DNA from: an uncultured Alphaproteobacteria bacterium
GTDB taxonomy: Bacteria > Pseudomonadota > Alphaproteobacteria > Rhodobacterales > Rhodobacteraceae
Length of the DNA: 60,640 nt
Reading direction: 5' to 3'
Assembly: GCA_902524655.1 (NCBI GenBank)
Contig: CABZEG010000006.1
Span: forward strand, 1-60,640
Shown: piece after piece, positions 1 to 9,612 of the stretch
How the letters are laid out: the number at the start of each line of letters is the position of its first letter
Position numbering within the stretch: the first letter of the stretch is position 1
Position numbers and translations under genes: made by a program
Notes under the pieces: generated by a model
Databases searched by the model: none
Seen by the model: the letters and a program-made list of their open reading frames with translations, nothing else
Told to the model about the DNA's origin: nothing

Positions 1-854
1 TCTTCTACAAAACGTGCAATTTCTTTATTATCTTTTGCTAGAGCCTTTGCCAAAGAGTGATTTGGGGATATAGCGCAGAAGGACATTCCAAATATGGTAT
101 CAGGTCTAGTAGTAAAGACCTCTAGCTTGTCCAAATGAGGGGAGTTTGCCAAAGAGAAAGTAATAGAAGCCCCTTCGGACCTTCCAATCCAATTTTTTTG
201 CATTAACTTCACTTTTTCTGGCCAGTTTGGTAGGTTGTCTAGGCTTTCCAAAAGTTCTTGTGAATAGTCTGAAATTTTAAAAAACCATTGGGTCAGCTCT
301 CTTTTTTCGATTTCTGCTCCTGATCTCCATCCCTTTCCATTCTCTACCTGTTCATTTGCCAAAACGGTTTTGTCAACTGGATCCCAATTCACTAATGATT
401 TTTTTCTATACGCTAAGTTTTTTTCCAGCATGTCGATGAAGAGTTCTTGTTGTTGTTTGTAATAGGTCTCATCACAGGTGGCAAACTCTCTCGACCAGTC
501 AATTGATAGCCCCATTGGTTTGAGCTGGGATTTCATTTCTTCTATATTTTTATATGTCCATGTACCTGGATGTACATTATTTTCCATAGCCGCATTTTCG
601 GCAGGCATACCGAAAGCATCCCATCCCATAGGATGCAAAACATTAAATCCTTTGTGTCGTTTGTAGCGGGCAATGACGTCTCCCATTGTGTAGTTGCGAA
701 CATGACCCATGTGGATTTTTCCTGAGGGGTATGGAAACATTTCAAGAACATAATATTTCTTTTTGGTTTGATCAACATCAGTAAAATAAGTATTTTGCTC
801 TTCCCATATTTTCTGCCATTTTCTTTCAGCTTGTTTTGCGTTATATCGTTCCAT
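1..854 (-). CDS. leuS: Leucyl-tRNA synthetase, N-terminal part (runs off left edge)
   Basis: Encodes the first ~284 residues of LeuRS, which charges tRNA-Leu in the cytoplasm. The N-terminus [14 protein letters not shown], the [11 protein letters not shown] signature (HIGH-type ATP site, about residues 43-53) and the Rossmann/editing-domain boundary [10 protein letters not shown] are clear. The start is ATG at 852-854. The reading frame is still open at base 1, at about the point (…ARFVEE) where family members enter the editing domain. The rest is not contiguous: the matching C-terminal part lies at about 4.34-5.99 kb on the opposite strand, with roughly 15 residues missing between the two. 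Confidence in identity is very high. Whether the left continuation is leuS or something else cannot be seen. Confidence 0.95.
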   Translation of the reverse strand, partial: MERYNAKQAERKWQKIWEEQNTYFTDVDQTKKKYYVLEMFPYPSGKIHMGHVRNYTMGDVIARYKRHKGFNVLHPMGWDAFGMPAENAAMENNVHPGTWTYKNIEEMKSQLKPMGLSIDWSREFATCDETYYKQQQELFIDMLEKNLAYRKKSLVNWDPVDKTVLANEQVENGKGWRSGAEIEKRELTQWFFKISDYSQELLESLDNLPNWPEKVKLMQKNWIGRSEGASITFSLANSPHLDKLEVFTTRPDTIFGMSFCAISPNHSLAKALAKDNKEIARFVE

Positions 855-1137
855 TTTTTGCCTATGACTGTAAAATATAGATTTCAAGAGGTTTTAATTT
901 TTTTTACAATTCTAATCAACTACTATTAATAAGCTTCTTAGTCAATTTCTGACAGTTTTTGTTGCAATTTTACATCATTAAAAAAAAACAAATAAGCAAA
1001 GTCGAATGCTCTCTTGACCTTTTAGCACTTAATAAGAAATATATACTTTACATGCTTGGGAATGGTGTAGGTTTATAAGACTTGCGCATGTCAAGCAGGT
1101 GCACCTAAATGTAAACATTTAAATATGAGGAAAGAAC

Positions 1138-2652
1138 ATGAAAAAAGTTCTATTAACGACGACAGCGATCGTTGGGCTTTCTGCGCCCTCTTTCGCTGCT
1201 GATCCGACCGCCGTGTCAGATCAACCATATTTCCACCACGCACATCCAATGACGTGGTCTGGAGCTATGTCTATAAAGTTAACAAACCAGTCAACCAAGG
1301 ATTCAGACGATGCTAAGGATAAAGCAGCGAAGAAAAACATGGTTTTCGGTCACTTAGCAGGTATCACAATTGCCGCCACGACTGATTACGAAGAGCAAGT
1401 CGTAGCGAGTGTTGCGGATATAGGATCGTTAGTTGACACTGTACAAACTGCTGCGATGGTAGTTATTTCAGACTACTTGGATGACATGAAGACAAATATC
1501 AGCGCACACGCTAGCTACACGCTAGCCACTGCTATAAACGCTGGTGGTGCTTCAGCTGTTGAAGATGTGATCGATGACTTTTTAGGTGGCTCATTCTCAG
1601 AAGCTATGGATGTTATCATCGAAGCGCATGCAAATGGTACTACACCAAACGGATCAGCGATGTCAGATCTTCGTGCTGATCTACAGGCATTTGCTGATGC
1701 TCAAGACGATGCTGCAGAAGCTGTAGAAACTACTGCATCAATCAACACTACTGCTTCACTTGGTGTTGCCATGTCAGCAGGTGATGGTTGGACAGCATCA
1801 ACAAGTGGAACCATTAACTTAGGTTCTGGATCAGTAGCTGGAGGCACAGTGTCCATGAGTAACGGTATGCTAACATTGTCTGTTGGTAAGACACAGCATG
1901 CTGCAACATCTGCTGTAACAAAAATGTTCGGTATGGACGTTGCATTGGATACCAATGCAGCCGATACACAGCTTCAAGCTACTATGGCTGTAGGTGGAGC
2001 TACCATCCAAGTAGATAACGAACTAGATGGTGATAACTTAGAAACTAAGAGCCAAACAGTTGGTATCAAGGGAGCATATGGCACTATGTCGTATGGTCTA
2101 GGATGGCAAGCTGATGGTGATTTAGGTTTCTCTTTAGGTACAACCCTCGGTGGCATCGGCTTAACGATATCAAGAGTTAATGCAGGTAATACCTACTCCA
2201 TGGGTGTTGCAGCAGCAGTAGATCTTGGTGGCGGAATGACGTTGAACGCTACTAATGCTCAAAACTCTGATGGACTTCAGGACAAGAGCTTTGATTACGA
2301 TGCAGTTACATCAGATTATACTGGTTTTGCACAAGGTAAGAGTATCACGCATGCGTTTGCACTCAAGGCAGTGCATAAGAGTATCAGCACTGTAGGTATA
2401 AACTACGCTGGTGGCGGTACATCTGTCGGTATTACTTATCAGGAAAAAGCTGGGACAAGTGCAGCTGGTGATAACCTTATAGCTTCCGGTTCTATGGCCA
2501 TATCACCAACTATCACTCTGACTGGTAGCTACAACAAAGATGACGCACTAACAACGATCGGTGCTTCTGGACCATTAGGTTCAGCAGGAACACTGAGTGC
2601 TACAATGACAAGTACTGGTTCGTCAACATTGACAGCTTCTTTTAAGTTCTAA
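1138..2652 (+). CDS. Porin-like outer-membrane beta-barrel protein
   Basis: A 504-residue protein with a clean signal peptide (MKKVLLTTTAIVGLSAPSFA, cleavage after AFA/A). It is rich in Gly, Ala, Ser and Thr, has alternating hydrophobic/polar strands across residues ~195-500, and ends in phenylalanine (TASFKF), the usual C-terminal beta-signal of outer-membrane barrels. Residues ~50-200 form a more helical, Ala-rich insert, unusual for a plain 16-stranded porin. The start is set by GAGGAAAG 5-12 nt upstream of the ATG. Codon use is richer in GC than neighbouring genes, as expected for a highly expressed protein. An intrinsic terminator follows directly. It probably mediates passive uptake of small solutes. 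The exact porin family was not confirmed. Confidence 0.8.
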   Translation: MKKVLLTTTAIVGLSAPSFAADPTAVSDQPYFHHAHPMTWSGAMSIKLTNQSTKDSDDAKDKAAKKNMVFGHLAGITIAATTDYEEQVVASVADIGSLVDTVQTAAMVVISDYLDDMKTNISAHASYTLATAINAGGASAVEDVIDDFLGGSFSEAMDVIIEAHANGTTPNGSAMSDLRADLQAFADAQDDAAEAVETTASINTTASLGVAMSAGDGWTASTSGTINLGSGSVAGGTVSMSNGMLTLSVGKTQHAATSAVTKMFGMDVALDTNAADTQLQATMAVGGATIQVDNELDGDNLETKSQTVGIKGAYGTMSYGLGWQADGDLGFSLGTTLGGIGLTISRVNAGNTYSMGVAAAVDLGGGMTLNATNAQNSDGLQDKSFDYDAVTSDYTGFAQGKSITHAFALKAVHKSISTVGINYAGGGTSVGITYQEKAGTSAAGDNLIASGSMAISPTITLTGSYNKDDALTTIGASGPLGSAGTLSATMTSTGSSTLTASFKF

Positions 2653-2673
2653 AGTGAGTAATCATTAATACTG

Positions 2674-2702
2674 AAAGGGCGGGTTTTCCCGCCCTTTTTT
2701 TT
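2674..2702 (+). terminator. Intrinsic terminator after the porin gene
   Basis: A 10-bp perfect stem (AAAGGGCGGG / CCCGCCCTTT) with a TTTT loop is followed by a T tract. The only in-frame upstream start of the next gene (TTG at 2701) falls inside this T tract. Confidence 0.93.
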
Positions 2703-4101
2703 GATAAAACTGAATGAAAAAAAAAAAGAAAATATTTTTTCTAAAGATTTAATAAAAGCAGTGGAGCTTGCGAATTCGGGCGCTTACGATGAGGCGGCTA
2801 ATATTTGCAGAAAAATAAAATCATATAATACTGATAATGCAATATTTTTTAATGTCTTTGGCATTGTATGTAGAAGGCTAGGACTTTTAGATGAAGCGGC
2901 GAGGTACTCTAAGAGGGCCATCCAAATAGATGGAAGTTTGGTTGCGGCAAAGATGAATATTGCAAATATTGAACTCCAAAGGGGTTCTATAAACGAAGCC
3001 ATTAAATTGCTAGAAGTAATAGTGAAGGAGGAACCAACGTATGAAGAGGCTAAAGCAAACCTCGCTTTAGCGTATAAGAACATTGGAAAATTGCCAACAG
3101 CGCTAAATATCTATAGGAAATTAATCTTTCAGGAACCCTGGTCTGCGAAAGCAAGGTTTAACTATGCTACGACACTAGTAACAATAAAAAATTTTAAACA
3201 AGGGTGGCAAGGTTATGAGTATCGGTGGAAAATTGGAGCTGCTACTAAAGTGCAATGGCCAATCAAGAGTAAGCCTATGTGGAAGGGAGAAAGGGGAGAA
3301 CGTATTGTTTTATGGAGAGAACAGGGTGTTGGAGATGATATTATATTTTTGGGTTTAGTTCCTGAAGTTAAAGAGATGTGTAGGGCGCTATCGGTATATG
3401 TTGATCCACGCCTACAACCCCTATGTAAGCGAGCGATGCCAGACATAGATTTCATCAAAGATGTTAAGGACCTAGAAAGTATCGAATGTGATTATCATTT
3501 GCCGATGGGAAGTGTACCGGGTTTGATCCGCAATGACATTAGCGATTTTGATAGGACGGTTAAAGGGTATCTAAAAGCGGATCCACAACGCGTAGAGTTG
3601 ATACGTAATGAATTAAATTTACGTGGTAAGACAGCCGTTGGTATTTCATGGAAGAGTTTCAAATCTTTAAACCAAACAAAGAAGAGTGTGCAATTGAGAG
3701 ATATGGAGCGAATATTTTCGGGATTGGATGTAGTATTGGTTAATCTTCAATATGGTGATATTGCGGACGAGATAAAGGAGTTTAAGGAGGAGACCGGGAT
3801 AGAAGTAGTGCAATGCGCTTCTGTAGATAATAGAGAAGATCTTGATGGATTAGCGGCGTTGATTGAAGCTTGTGATTTAGTGATATCAACTAGTAACGTT
3901 ACAATTCATATGGCGGGAGCATTAGCAAAAGAGACATGGGTATTATTACCCTATGTGGCAAATTTTTGGTGGTTATTAGAGAGAACGGATAGTATTTGGT
4001 ATCCTAGTTTAACGCTGTATCGTCAACCTAATCTAGATGATTGGAACAATGTTTATCTATCTGTTAGAAAAGATCTAGAAACAAGGCTTCAGTATAATTG
4101 A
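2701..4101 (+). CDS. TPR protein with C-terminal glycosyltransferase-9-like domain
   Basis: Residues ~15-155 form about four tetratricopeptide repeats (AVELANSGAYDEAANIC, YSKRAIQIDGSLVAA, LEVIVKEEPTYEEAK, YRKLIFQEPWSAKA). Residues ~190-465 resemble the heptosyltransferase-like (GT9 fold) half of TPR/GT proteins common in marine alphaproteobacteria, including an LWREQGVGDDIIF loop and a late STSNVTIHMAGAL segment. The start is doubtful. TTG at 2701 lies in the porin terminator and has no ribosome-binding site, whereas an ATG at 2714 followed by eleven A residues is one base out of frame. A paralogous TPR start follows at 4.17 kb. Substrate is unknown; protein or envelope glycosylation is an inference. 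Confidence 0.7.
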   Translation: MIKLNEKKKENIFSKDLIKAVELANSGAYDEAANICRKIKSYNTDNAIFFNVFGIVCRRLGLLDEAARYSKRAIQIDGSLVAAKMNIANIELQRGSINEAIKLLEVIVKEEPTYEEAKANLALAYKNIGKLPTALNIYRKLIFQEPWSAKARFNYATTLVTIKNFKQGWQGYEYRWKIGAATKVQWPIKSKPMWKGERGERIVLWREQGVGDDIIFLGLVPEVKEMCRALSVYVDPRLQPLCKRAMPDIDFIKDVKDLESIECDYHLPMGSVPGLIRNDISDFDRTVKGYLKADPQRVELIRNELNLRGKTAVGISWKSFKSLNQTKKSVQLRDMERIFSGLDVVLVNLQYGDIADEIKEFKEETGIEVVQCASVDNREDLDGLAALIEACDLVISTSNVTIHMAGALAKETWVLLPYVANFWWLLERTDSIWYPSLTLYRQPNLDDWNNVYLSVRKDLETRLQYN

Positions 4102-4170
4102 GCTGCTGGGGGATAGGGTATAAATAAGGATAATAGACATAATATAGCAAAAGCTGACTTAGAATCTATA

Positions 4171-5985
4171 ATGTATATGTATCGTCAGAAACGCTATGAT
4201 GATTGCATCAGGGAAGTAAAATCAAAGTTAAAAAAGAGCCCTAATTCTTTACATTTGTTGAACTATCAGGCTATGGCTTATTCGGCCTTAAAAAGAGATA
4301 AAGAAGCACTTCTGAGTTACCAGAAGATTGTAAAAAAAGGACTTGAGACTAAAATAAAAGTAATACATCCCTTCGAAAATAGAAAAGTGCCCCTCTACAT
4401 TGCAAATTTTGTTTTGATGGAATACGGAACTGGAGCTGTCTTTGGCTGTCCAGCACACGACCAGCGCGATTTAGAGTTTGCACTGAAGTATAAATTGGAC
4501 GTGTTTCCGGTGGTATGCCCTAAAAATCAAGATGCGGCTTCGTTTTCAGTTGAAAATGAGGCCTATGTTGGAGATGGAAAAATTATAAACTCAAAGTTTT
4601 TGAATGGACTGACAATCAATGAGGCTAAGAGAAAAATAATTTCTTCACTATCTGAAAAAAAGATGGGTGAAAAAAAAGTTACCTACAGACTGAAAGACTG
4701 GGGTATTTCTAGGCAAAGGTACTGGGGATGTCCGATCCCAATAATATATTGCAAACACTGTGGCGTTGTACCAGAAAAAAAAGAAAATCTACCTGTTAAA
4801 CTCCCAAAAAACGTTTCTTTTGAAAAACCAGGAAATCCACTGGCGTCTGCAACTGAGTGGCTTAAAGTAAATTGTCCAACTTGTGGAAAACCAGCCAGGC
4901 GTGAAACAGATACTATGGATACTTTCGTAGACAGCTCTTGGTATTTTATAAGGTTTACAAGCCCTAAACATAATAGACCCACACGAGAGAGTGATTTAAA
5001 ATACTGGATGAATGTAGATCAGTACATTGGTGGTGTTGAGCACGCTATTTTACATCTTTTGTACTCCCGTTTTTTCGCGCGCGCTTTACATAAAACTGGG
5101 CACATTCCCAAAGTGTTTCTGGAGCCATTTTCAGCGCTATTTACTCAAGGAATGGTTTGCCATGAAACCTACAAAGATCCCAATGGCAATTGGCTTTCAC
5201 CAGAAGAAATTAGAGTATGTTTGGATAGTTCAGGAAAAAAAATCGTAAAATGCATTAAGAAAGGGTCAGATGTTAAAATTGGTCGATCCGTAAAAATGTC
5301 TAAGTCAAAAAAGAATGTTATAGATCCAATAGACATAATTGATCAATTCGGAGCAGATACAGCTAGATGGTTTGTGATGTCGGATAGTCCTCCCGAGAGA
5401 GATATATCGTGGTCAACAGAAGGTGTTGAGGGAGCATGGAAACATCTTAATCGAGTCTGGCGATTGACCAAACAGATAACCAATATGCTTGAAGAGAAAA
5501 ACTTAAATTTAAAGTCATTTGAAGATAGAGAAATAGATGATTTTATTTTTTATACATCAAAATTTATTGAAAGTTTTTCCTTTAATAAAGCAATCGCGAA
5601 AATTTATGAATTGACAAACTTTTTAGCTAAAGAGGACATAAGTATAGAACAAAAAATTTATGGAATAAAATCCCTCGCGATCCTCATGGAACCTTTTACT
5701 CCACACCTATCACAAGAAATTTGGGTTACAATAGGTGAAAAGGGCCTAATTGCCGAAGCTAAATGGCCAGCTATTAAAGAGTGGAAGACTAAAAGTGAAA
5801 ATATAATTTTACCAATACAGATAAATGGAAAAAGAAAAGCTGAAATATCGGTGGCTCCTAATCTCACTGAAGAAAAAATTAAGGAATTAATTCTTAGAGA
5901 GGAGATAATTAAAAAAGCTTTGCTGAATTCCAACATAAAAAGGTTCATTTATGTTCCAGGAAAAATTGTAAACCTCGTCATATGA
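4171..5985 (+). pseudogene. leuS: Chimeric ORF: TPR N-terminus fused to C-terminal ~65% of LeuRS
   Basis: Residues 1-~55 are a TPR segment ([25 protein letters not shown]) related in style to the gene before it. From about residue 57 ([14 protein letters not shown]) it is LeuRS: editing-domain end with [15 protein letters not shown], catalytic domain with [11 protein letters not shown], zinc-type Cys pairs (CKHC, CPTC), the KMSKSKK loop at about residue 375, the anticodon-binding domain, and the C-terminal [11 protein letters not shown]. The HIGH half is absent, so it cannot charge tRNA alone. The join is near base 4336, in the run GTAAAAAAAGG. The 3' context (lptE, holA) is the normal leuS neighbourhood, so this is the resident 3' end. 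It is joined to foreign 5' sequence by an inversion or a chimeric read. Confidence 0.9.
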
Positions 5986-6024
5986 AAGTTTAGACCTATA
6001 ACCAATAAAATATTCATTGTACTA

Positions 6025-6486
6025 TTGCTTTTTGTAAACGTTAGCTGTGGGTTTTCACCTTTGCATAACAATATAAACTCAATGGAGGTATTCAAAAATA
6101 TTGATATAAAAAAAGAAAATACCTCATTTGCTTCTTTAATTGTAGAATCTCTTAATGTTAAAGCACCTTTTACGAAAAGCGGGCAAAACTCTCTGCATAT
6201 AACGCCTAGTGTAAAGAACTCTTATGGCGTGATTACAAAAGAAAACGAAATAACAAGATATTCTGTAACCTTGGATGTGGCTTATGTCTTGCTCGATAAG
6301 AGATCGAAAAAAATTATTCTCCAAAATAAAGTATCTGCTACTTCAGATTACAGCGCTGCTGTGACGTTTACTGGTTTTGCCACAGAAATAGCCAAAAGAA
6401 ATACATACGAAAGACTTGCCGATTCGGTTGCAGATAAAATAATTACCGAGATCCTGATTTATAATTCAAGTGAGAATGCTTCTTGA
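6025..6486 (+). CDS. lptE: LPS-assembly lipoprotein LptE
   Basis: A small outer-membrane lipoprotein that plugs the LptD barrel during LPS insertion. The LLFVNVSC lipobox with cysteine at residue 8 of this frame, the Gly-Phe-x-Pro-Leu motif after it, and the location between leuS and holA identify it. The 153-residue length is normal, but the N-terminus from TTG 6025 is too short for a signal peptide. The same frame extends back to the leuS stop and reads KFRPITNKIFIVLLL without any start codon. ATG 5982, which overlaps the leuS stop as ATGA, would supply a perfect signal sequence if one A of the AAA at 5985-5987 were absent. I infer a one-base insertion (error or mutation). The gene overlaps holA by 4 bp. 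Confidence 0.8.
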   Translation: MLFVNVSCGFSPLHNNINSMEVFKNIDIKKENTSFASLIVESLNVKAPFTKSGQNSLHITPSVKNSYGVITKENEITRYSVTLDVAYVLLDKRSKKIILQNKVSATSDYSAAVTFTGFATEIAKRNTYERLADSVADKIITEILIYNSSENAS

Positions 6487-7490
6487 TTTACTACAAGAAC
6501 AGGATCGAAAGTTTAAATGGAATGTTTGAAAAGTGCTCCATGATAGTACTAATCAGTAAACAATATAACTTTTTGCAAAAAGAGGCAAAAAGAATTTCTG
6601 ATGCAATTGCTGGCCCGAATGCAAATAATGAAATGAGAATAGCAAAGTATTTTAATCAGGAAATAAATGGGAAAAGAGAAGAAATAATAGCAAGTTTAAG
6701 GACAAAAAGCTTCTTTCCCGGCCCAAAAATAATAATTTTAAATGGATTGCCTGAAAAAGATTTCAAAATAATCCTTGAGATTGAGTCAGCATGGCAAAAG
6801 GATGATGCCATAACTATTGTGACGACCAATAATTTGCCCAGAAACCAGGAATTTAGGAAATTACTAGAATCCAGTATAAAGATAATTGCTATTAACTACA
6901 CTGAAAATAAAGTGAAAAGTGAGGTATTGAGTAAAAAACTAGCTGAAAAAGGGCTTAAATTTGAGGGCGAGGAAGTATTAGGGACGCTAATCGAGTTCGC
7001 AAATTTTACATCTGAGGATATGCTTGATAATGAGCTTGAAAAGCTAAAGCTTTTCAAACTATACGATGACAAACCCATAACCAATAATGATTTCTTTGAT
7101 ATAGTATCGATCAACTATGAAATTGACGAATTAAGTTTGGCGGTGGCGGTGGCGGATAGAAACATTGTCGAAGTTGAGAAAAAACTAAGCTTATTTTATT
7201 CACGAGGCAATAATCTTGTAACTATGTTACAGTTTTTATCCGCATATTTTTATAAGTTATCTTTAATAAAGATGTATGGACCTACCAGCTTTGAGGTGAA
7301 ACGTGAATATCCTTTTCTTGTTACCAATGACCTTGAAAAAGCAAAAATTCATGTAAAACGGTGGTCTTCAGAACAATTAAAAATTGTGACTAATTGTATA
7401 ACAATTTCGGATCTTAAATTAAGAAAATATCACTCAGTGTTTCAACGATCTATAATAACGCAATGTCTTAATAAAATTATGGATGTATAA
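6483..7490 (+). CDS. holA: DNA polymerase III delta subunit
   Basis: The clamp-loader subunit that opens the sliding clamp. The 335-residue length and the order of segments match alphaproteobacterial HolA: NNEMRIAKY early, then SFFPGPKIIILNG, the central ATP-less AAA+ fold, and a C-terminal helical domain with QFLSAYFYKL. The start is TTG at 6483, overlapping the lptE stop (TTGA). No in-frame ATG precedes it, and the first internal ATG (residue 14) would also preserve the fold. Co-transcription with lptE and leuS is the usual arrangement. Confidence 0.88.
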   Translation: MIYYKNRIESLNGMFEKCSMIVLISKQYNFLQKEAKRISDAIAGPNANNEMRIAKYFNQEINGKREEIIASLRTKSFFPGPKIIILNGLPEKDFKIILEIESAWQKDDAITIVTTNNLPRNQEFRKLLESSIKIIAINYTENKVKSEVLSKKLAEKGLKFEGEEVLGTLIEFANFTSEDMLDNELEKLKLFKLYDDKPITNNDFFDIVSINYEIDELSLAVAVADRNIVEVEKKLSLFYSRGNNLVTMLQFLSAYFYKLSLIKMYGPTSFEVKREYPFLVTNDLEKAKIHVKRWSSEQLKIVTNCITISDLKLRKYHSVFQRSIITQCLNKIMDV

Positions 7491-7495
7491 CTTTC

Positions 7496-8473
7496 TTGTT
7501 TAAACCTTTAAAAAATCTAACAAAAGTTCTTCTTTTTCCCATATTTTATTTTTTATCTTTGATTTGGAGCACTTTGCATAGCCTGAGAATAAGACTCGGC
7601 AGATACGAAAAAATGCCAATTCCTGTAATTTGTGTTGGCAATGTGACTATGGGAGGTGCCGGTAAAACCCCAACGGTTATTTTTCTAGCAAACTACTTTA
7701 AGAAAAATAAAATTAAAGTCCATGTTGTAAGCCGTGGGTATGGCGGGAAATATAAGCAACCCCTTTTGGTAAATCCAAAAATTCATACTGCTTTGGATGT
7801 AGGTGACGAGCCGTTTTTGATATCTCAGTATACAGAAGTTTGGGTGTCAAAACAAAAGAAAGAAGGGGTCTTATTAGCTTACAAAGCGGGAGCTGAATTA
7901 GTGCTACTGGATGATGGTCATCAAAACTTTACAATTAAAAAAAATGTGAACATTTTGGTATTTGATGCAGAATCAAATTTAAAAAATGAAAGAATTTTTC
8001 CTTTGGGTAACTTGAGAGAGAGCCCGAAATCTGCGATTGTAAGAGCCGATTTTTTTATATGTATTGGTAGTGCGATTGCTAGAAAAAATTTTCAGGAAAC
8101 ATTTTTGCAATACAAGGCTTCTAAGGTTATCGAAGGAGAATTTAAGGCCACCATAAATCCCATTTTAAAGAAAAGAAAACTTGTTGCATTTTGTGGTATT
8201 GGAAGACCGGAAAAATTCTTTTCGATGCTAATCGAATTAAATATGCTAGTTATCAAAAAAGTATCGTTTCCTGACCATCATTTTTATTCAACAAGTCAAC
8301 TCGATAAAGTTTTGAACATAGCAAAAAAAAATAATGCTTTAATTGTGACAACAGAAAAAGACTTTGTCAAAATTCCCAGAGCTTATAAAAAATTAGTACA
8401 TTCAATAAATATCGATCTTCATATATCAAAAAATGAAGAAGTTCTTAAAAAATTAAAGGATTCAGTTTTTTAA
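7496..8473 (+). CDS. lpxK: Tetraacyldisaccharide 4'-kinase
   Basis: Phosphorylates the lipid A disaccharide at the inner membrane. It has an N-terminal hydrophobic segment (residues ~10-28), a P-loop variant GNVTMGGAGKTPT (about 48-60), the family motif SRGYGG, LLDDGHQN, and late TTEKDFVKI. The 325-residue length is typical. The start TTG 7496 has no clear ribosome-binding site and lies 6 nt after holA, so the exact start is uncertain. The 3' end overlaps the convergent dsbA-like gene by 12 bp. Together with LptE and the nearby outer-membrane genes it marks an LPS-producing Gram-negative cell. Confidence 0.93.
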   Translation: MFKPLKNLTKVLLFPIFYFLSLIWSTLHSLRIRLGRYEKMPIPVICVGNVTMGGAGKTPTVIFLANYFKKNKIKVHVVSRGYGGKYKQPLLVNPKIHTALDVGDEPFLISQYTEVWVSKQKKEGVLLAYKAGAELVLLDDGHQNFTIKKNVNILVFDAESNLKNERIFPLGNLRESPKSAIVRADFFICIGSAIARKNFQETFLQYKASKVIEGEFKATINPILKKRKLVAFCGIGRPEKFFSMLIELNMLVIKKVSFPDHHFYSTSQLDKVLNIAKKNNALIVTTEKDFVKIPRAYKKLVHSINIDLHISKNEEVLKKLKDSVF

Positions 8474-9097
8474 TTCTTTTTCAATTATTTCCTTTAATTC
8501 TTCATAGGAACGATTGGTGTACTTTTGTCCATTAATAATGAACGTGGGTGTTGATTCGATCGCGTCTTCATTAACATATTCACGGTATTGGTCTACTAGA
8601 TCTAATGCCTTTTCTTGATCTTCCAAACAAGAAATGGCCTTTTCCTTTTCAATTCCAGATTTTGCTGAAATCTTTAAAAGCATATTTACAATGCCATCAC
8701 TAGTTTCTGATCTAGACCATTTTTGCTGTTCGGAATAAAGTAAATCTAGCATGCCAAAATAACGTTTTACTGAATTTGTGCAGCGAGCGGTCAGAGCAGC
8801 CCACAATCCAGCCTTGTCAAAATAGATCTCTCTATGAATAAATTTCATTTTTCCAGTCTCAATGAAGTCTTTATTTAACTTTGGGTAAACGTCGGTGTGA
8901 AAAGCCGCACAAGCTGGGCAGGTTAGTGATGCATACTCTACAAAAATAATAGGGGCATTGTCATTCCCTTTGGACATTTCAATATATTTTTTTTCAACCT
9001 TTGATGTTTCTGCTGCGAAAGAAAATCCTGAAAAAAAAAGTAACCAAAGTAATAGAGGGAAATTAATATATAATGTTTTAATACTAAATAGCTTCAT
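8462..9097 (-). CDS. DsbA-like thiol-disulfide protein, periplasmic
   Basis: A signal peptide (residues 1-28, ending FSFAAE) is followed by a thioredoxin fold with the DsbA-type insertion. The active site is CPAC in LTCPACAAFH (about residues 60-63) and the cis-proline loop is STPTFIING. An extra cysteine pair (ARCTN, ISCLE) lies in the helical insert. It probably oxidises cysteines or acts as an oxidoreductase in the periplasm. It overlaps the upstream DUF721 gene by 14 bp, so the two are co-transcribed. The mutY/DUF721/dsbA grouping is common in Rhodobacterales. Confidence 0.85.
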   Translation of the reverse strand: MKLFSIKTLYINFPLLLWLLFFSGFSFAAETSKVEKKYIEMSKGNDNAPIIFVEYASLTCPACAAFHTDVYPKLNKDFIETGKMKFIHREIYFDKAGLWAALTARCTNSVKRYFGMLDLLYSEQQKWSRSETSDGIVNMLLKISAKSGIEKEKAISCLEDQEKALDLVDQYREYVNEDAIESTPTFIINGQKYTNRSYEELKEIIEKELKN

Positions 9098-9569
9098 TTT
9101 TTTTCCTTGAGTGTCTAAGGTTGTTTTTCATTTTGGCAAGCGCATGCTCTAATTGCTTACTTTCTATTTTGAGGTTAGTGGCCCGTTCGCTTTTTGGCGC
9201 ATCTAAACTAGGAAAATTATCGATTTCTACAACATTTTTATTGGTAATATGGTTTAATCTTTGTAATTTTATCTCACCAATAACCTCTTCTGAATAGTAA
9301 GAATTTATCTTTTCAATAATGTCTCGCGTTTGTAAAGATAATTCTGCCATGAATGGACCTGTCATACTAAGATAAAGAATATTTTTTTTTCCACCTTTGA
9401 TACTCTTCATTCTGATTGGTTGAGCTTTTTTTGAAATCTCATCCCCTACTACTGCTTCCCATATATTTAAGAATTTAGTGAAGTTAACTGTAGTAGAGTA
9501 ACCGTGCTTTTTCACTAGTGGCACAATTATCTTTCCAATGGATTTGAAATTACTTTTTTGATGTTTCAT
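9084..9569 (-). CDS. DUF721 (DciA-like) protein
   Basis: 161 residues from ATG 9569. The DUF721 core reads FLNIWEAVVGDEISKKAQPIRM and then LYLSMTGPFMAELSLQTRDIIEKIN, with a basic C-terminal tail (NNLRHSRKKNEA). DUF721 includes DciA, a helicase-operator protein that aids DnaB loading; that role here is inference. The longest open frame runs back to 9815 but the extra residues are antisense to mutY and look unlike the family, so I use MKHQ at 9569 (MDYV at 9596 is the alternative). It is divergent from mutY with about 43 bp between starts. Confidence 0.75.
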   Translation of the reverse strand: MKHQKSNFKSIGKIIVPLVKKHGYSTTVNFTKFLNIWEAVVGDEISKKAQPIRMKSIKGGKKNILYLSMTGPFMAELSLQTRDIIEKINSYYSEEVIGEIKLQRLNHITNKNVVEIDNFPSLDAPKSERATNLKIESKQLEHALAKMKNNLRHSRKKNEAI

Positions 9570-9612
9570 AGTATTTATAATGTCAACATAATCCATTGCA
9601 TAGCAAATTGAA

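Noticed and set aside
1013-1047. Sigma-70 promoter for the porin (TTGACC … TATACT)
   Set aside because: Spacer of 23 bp is too long; no better pair was convincing.
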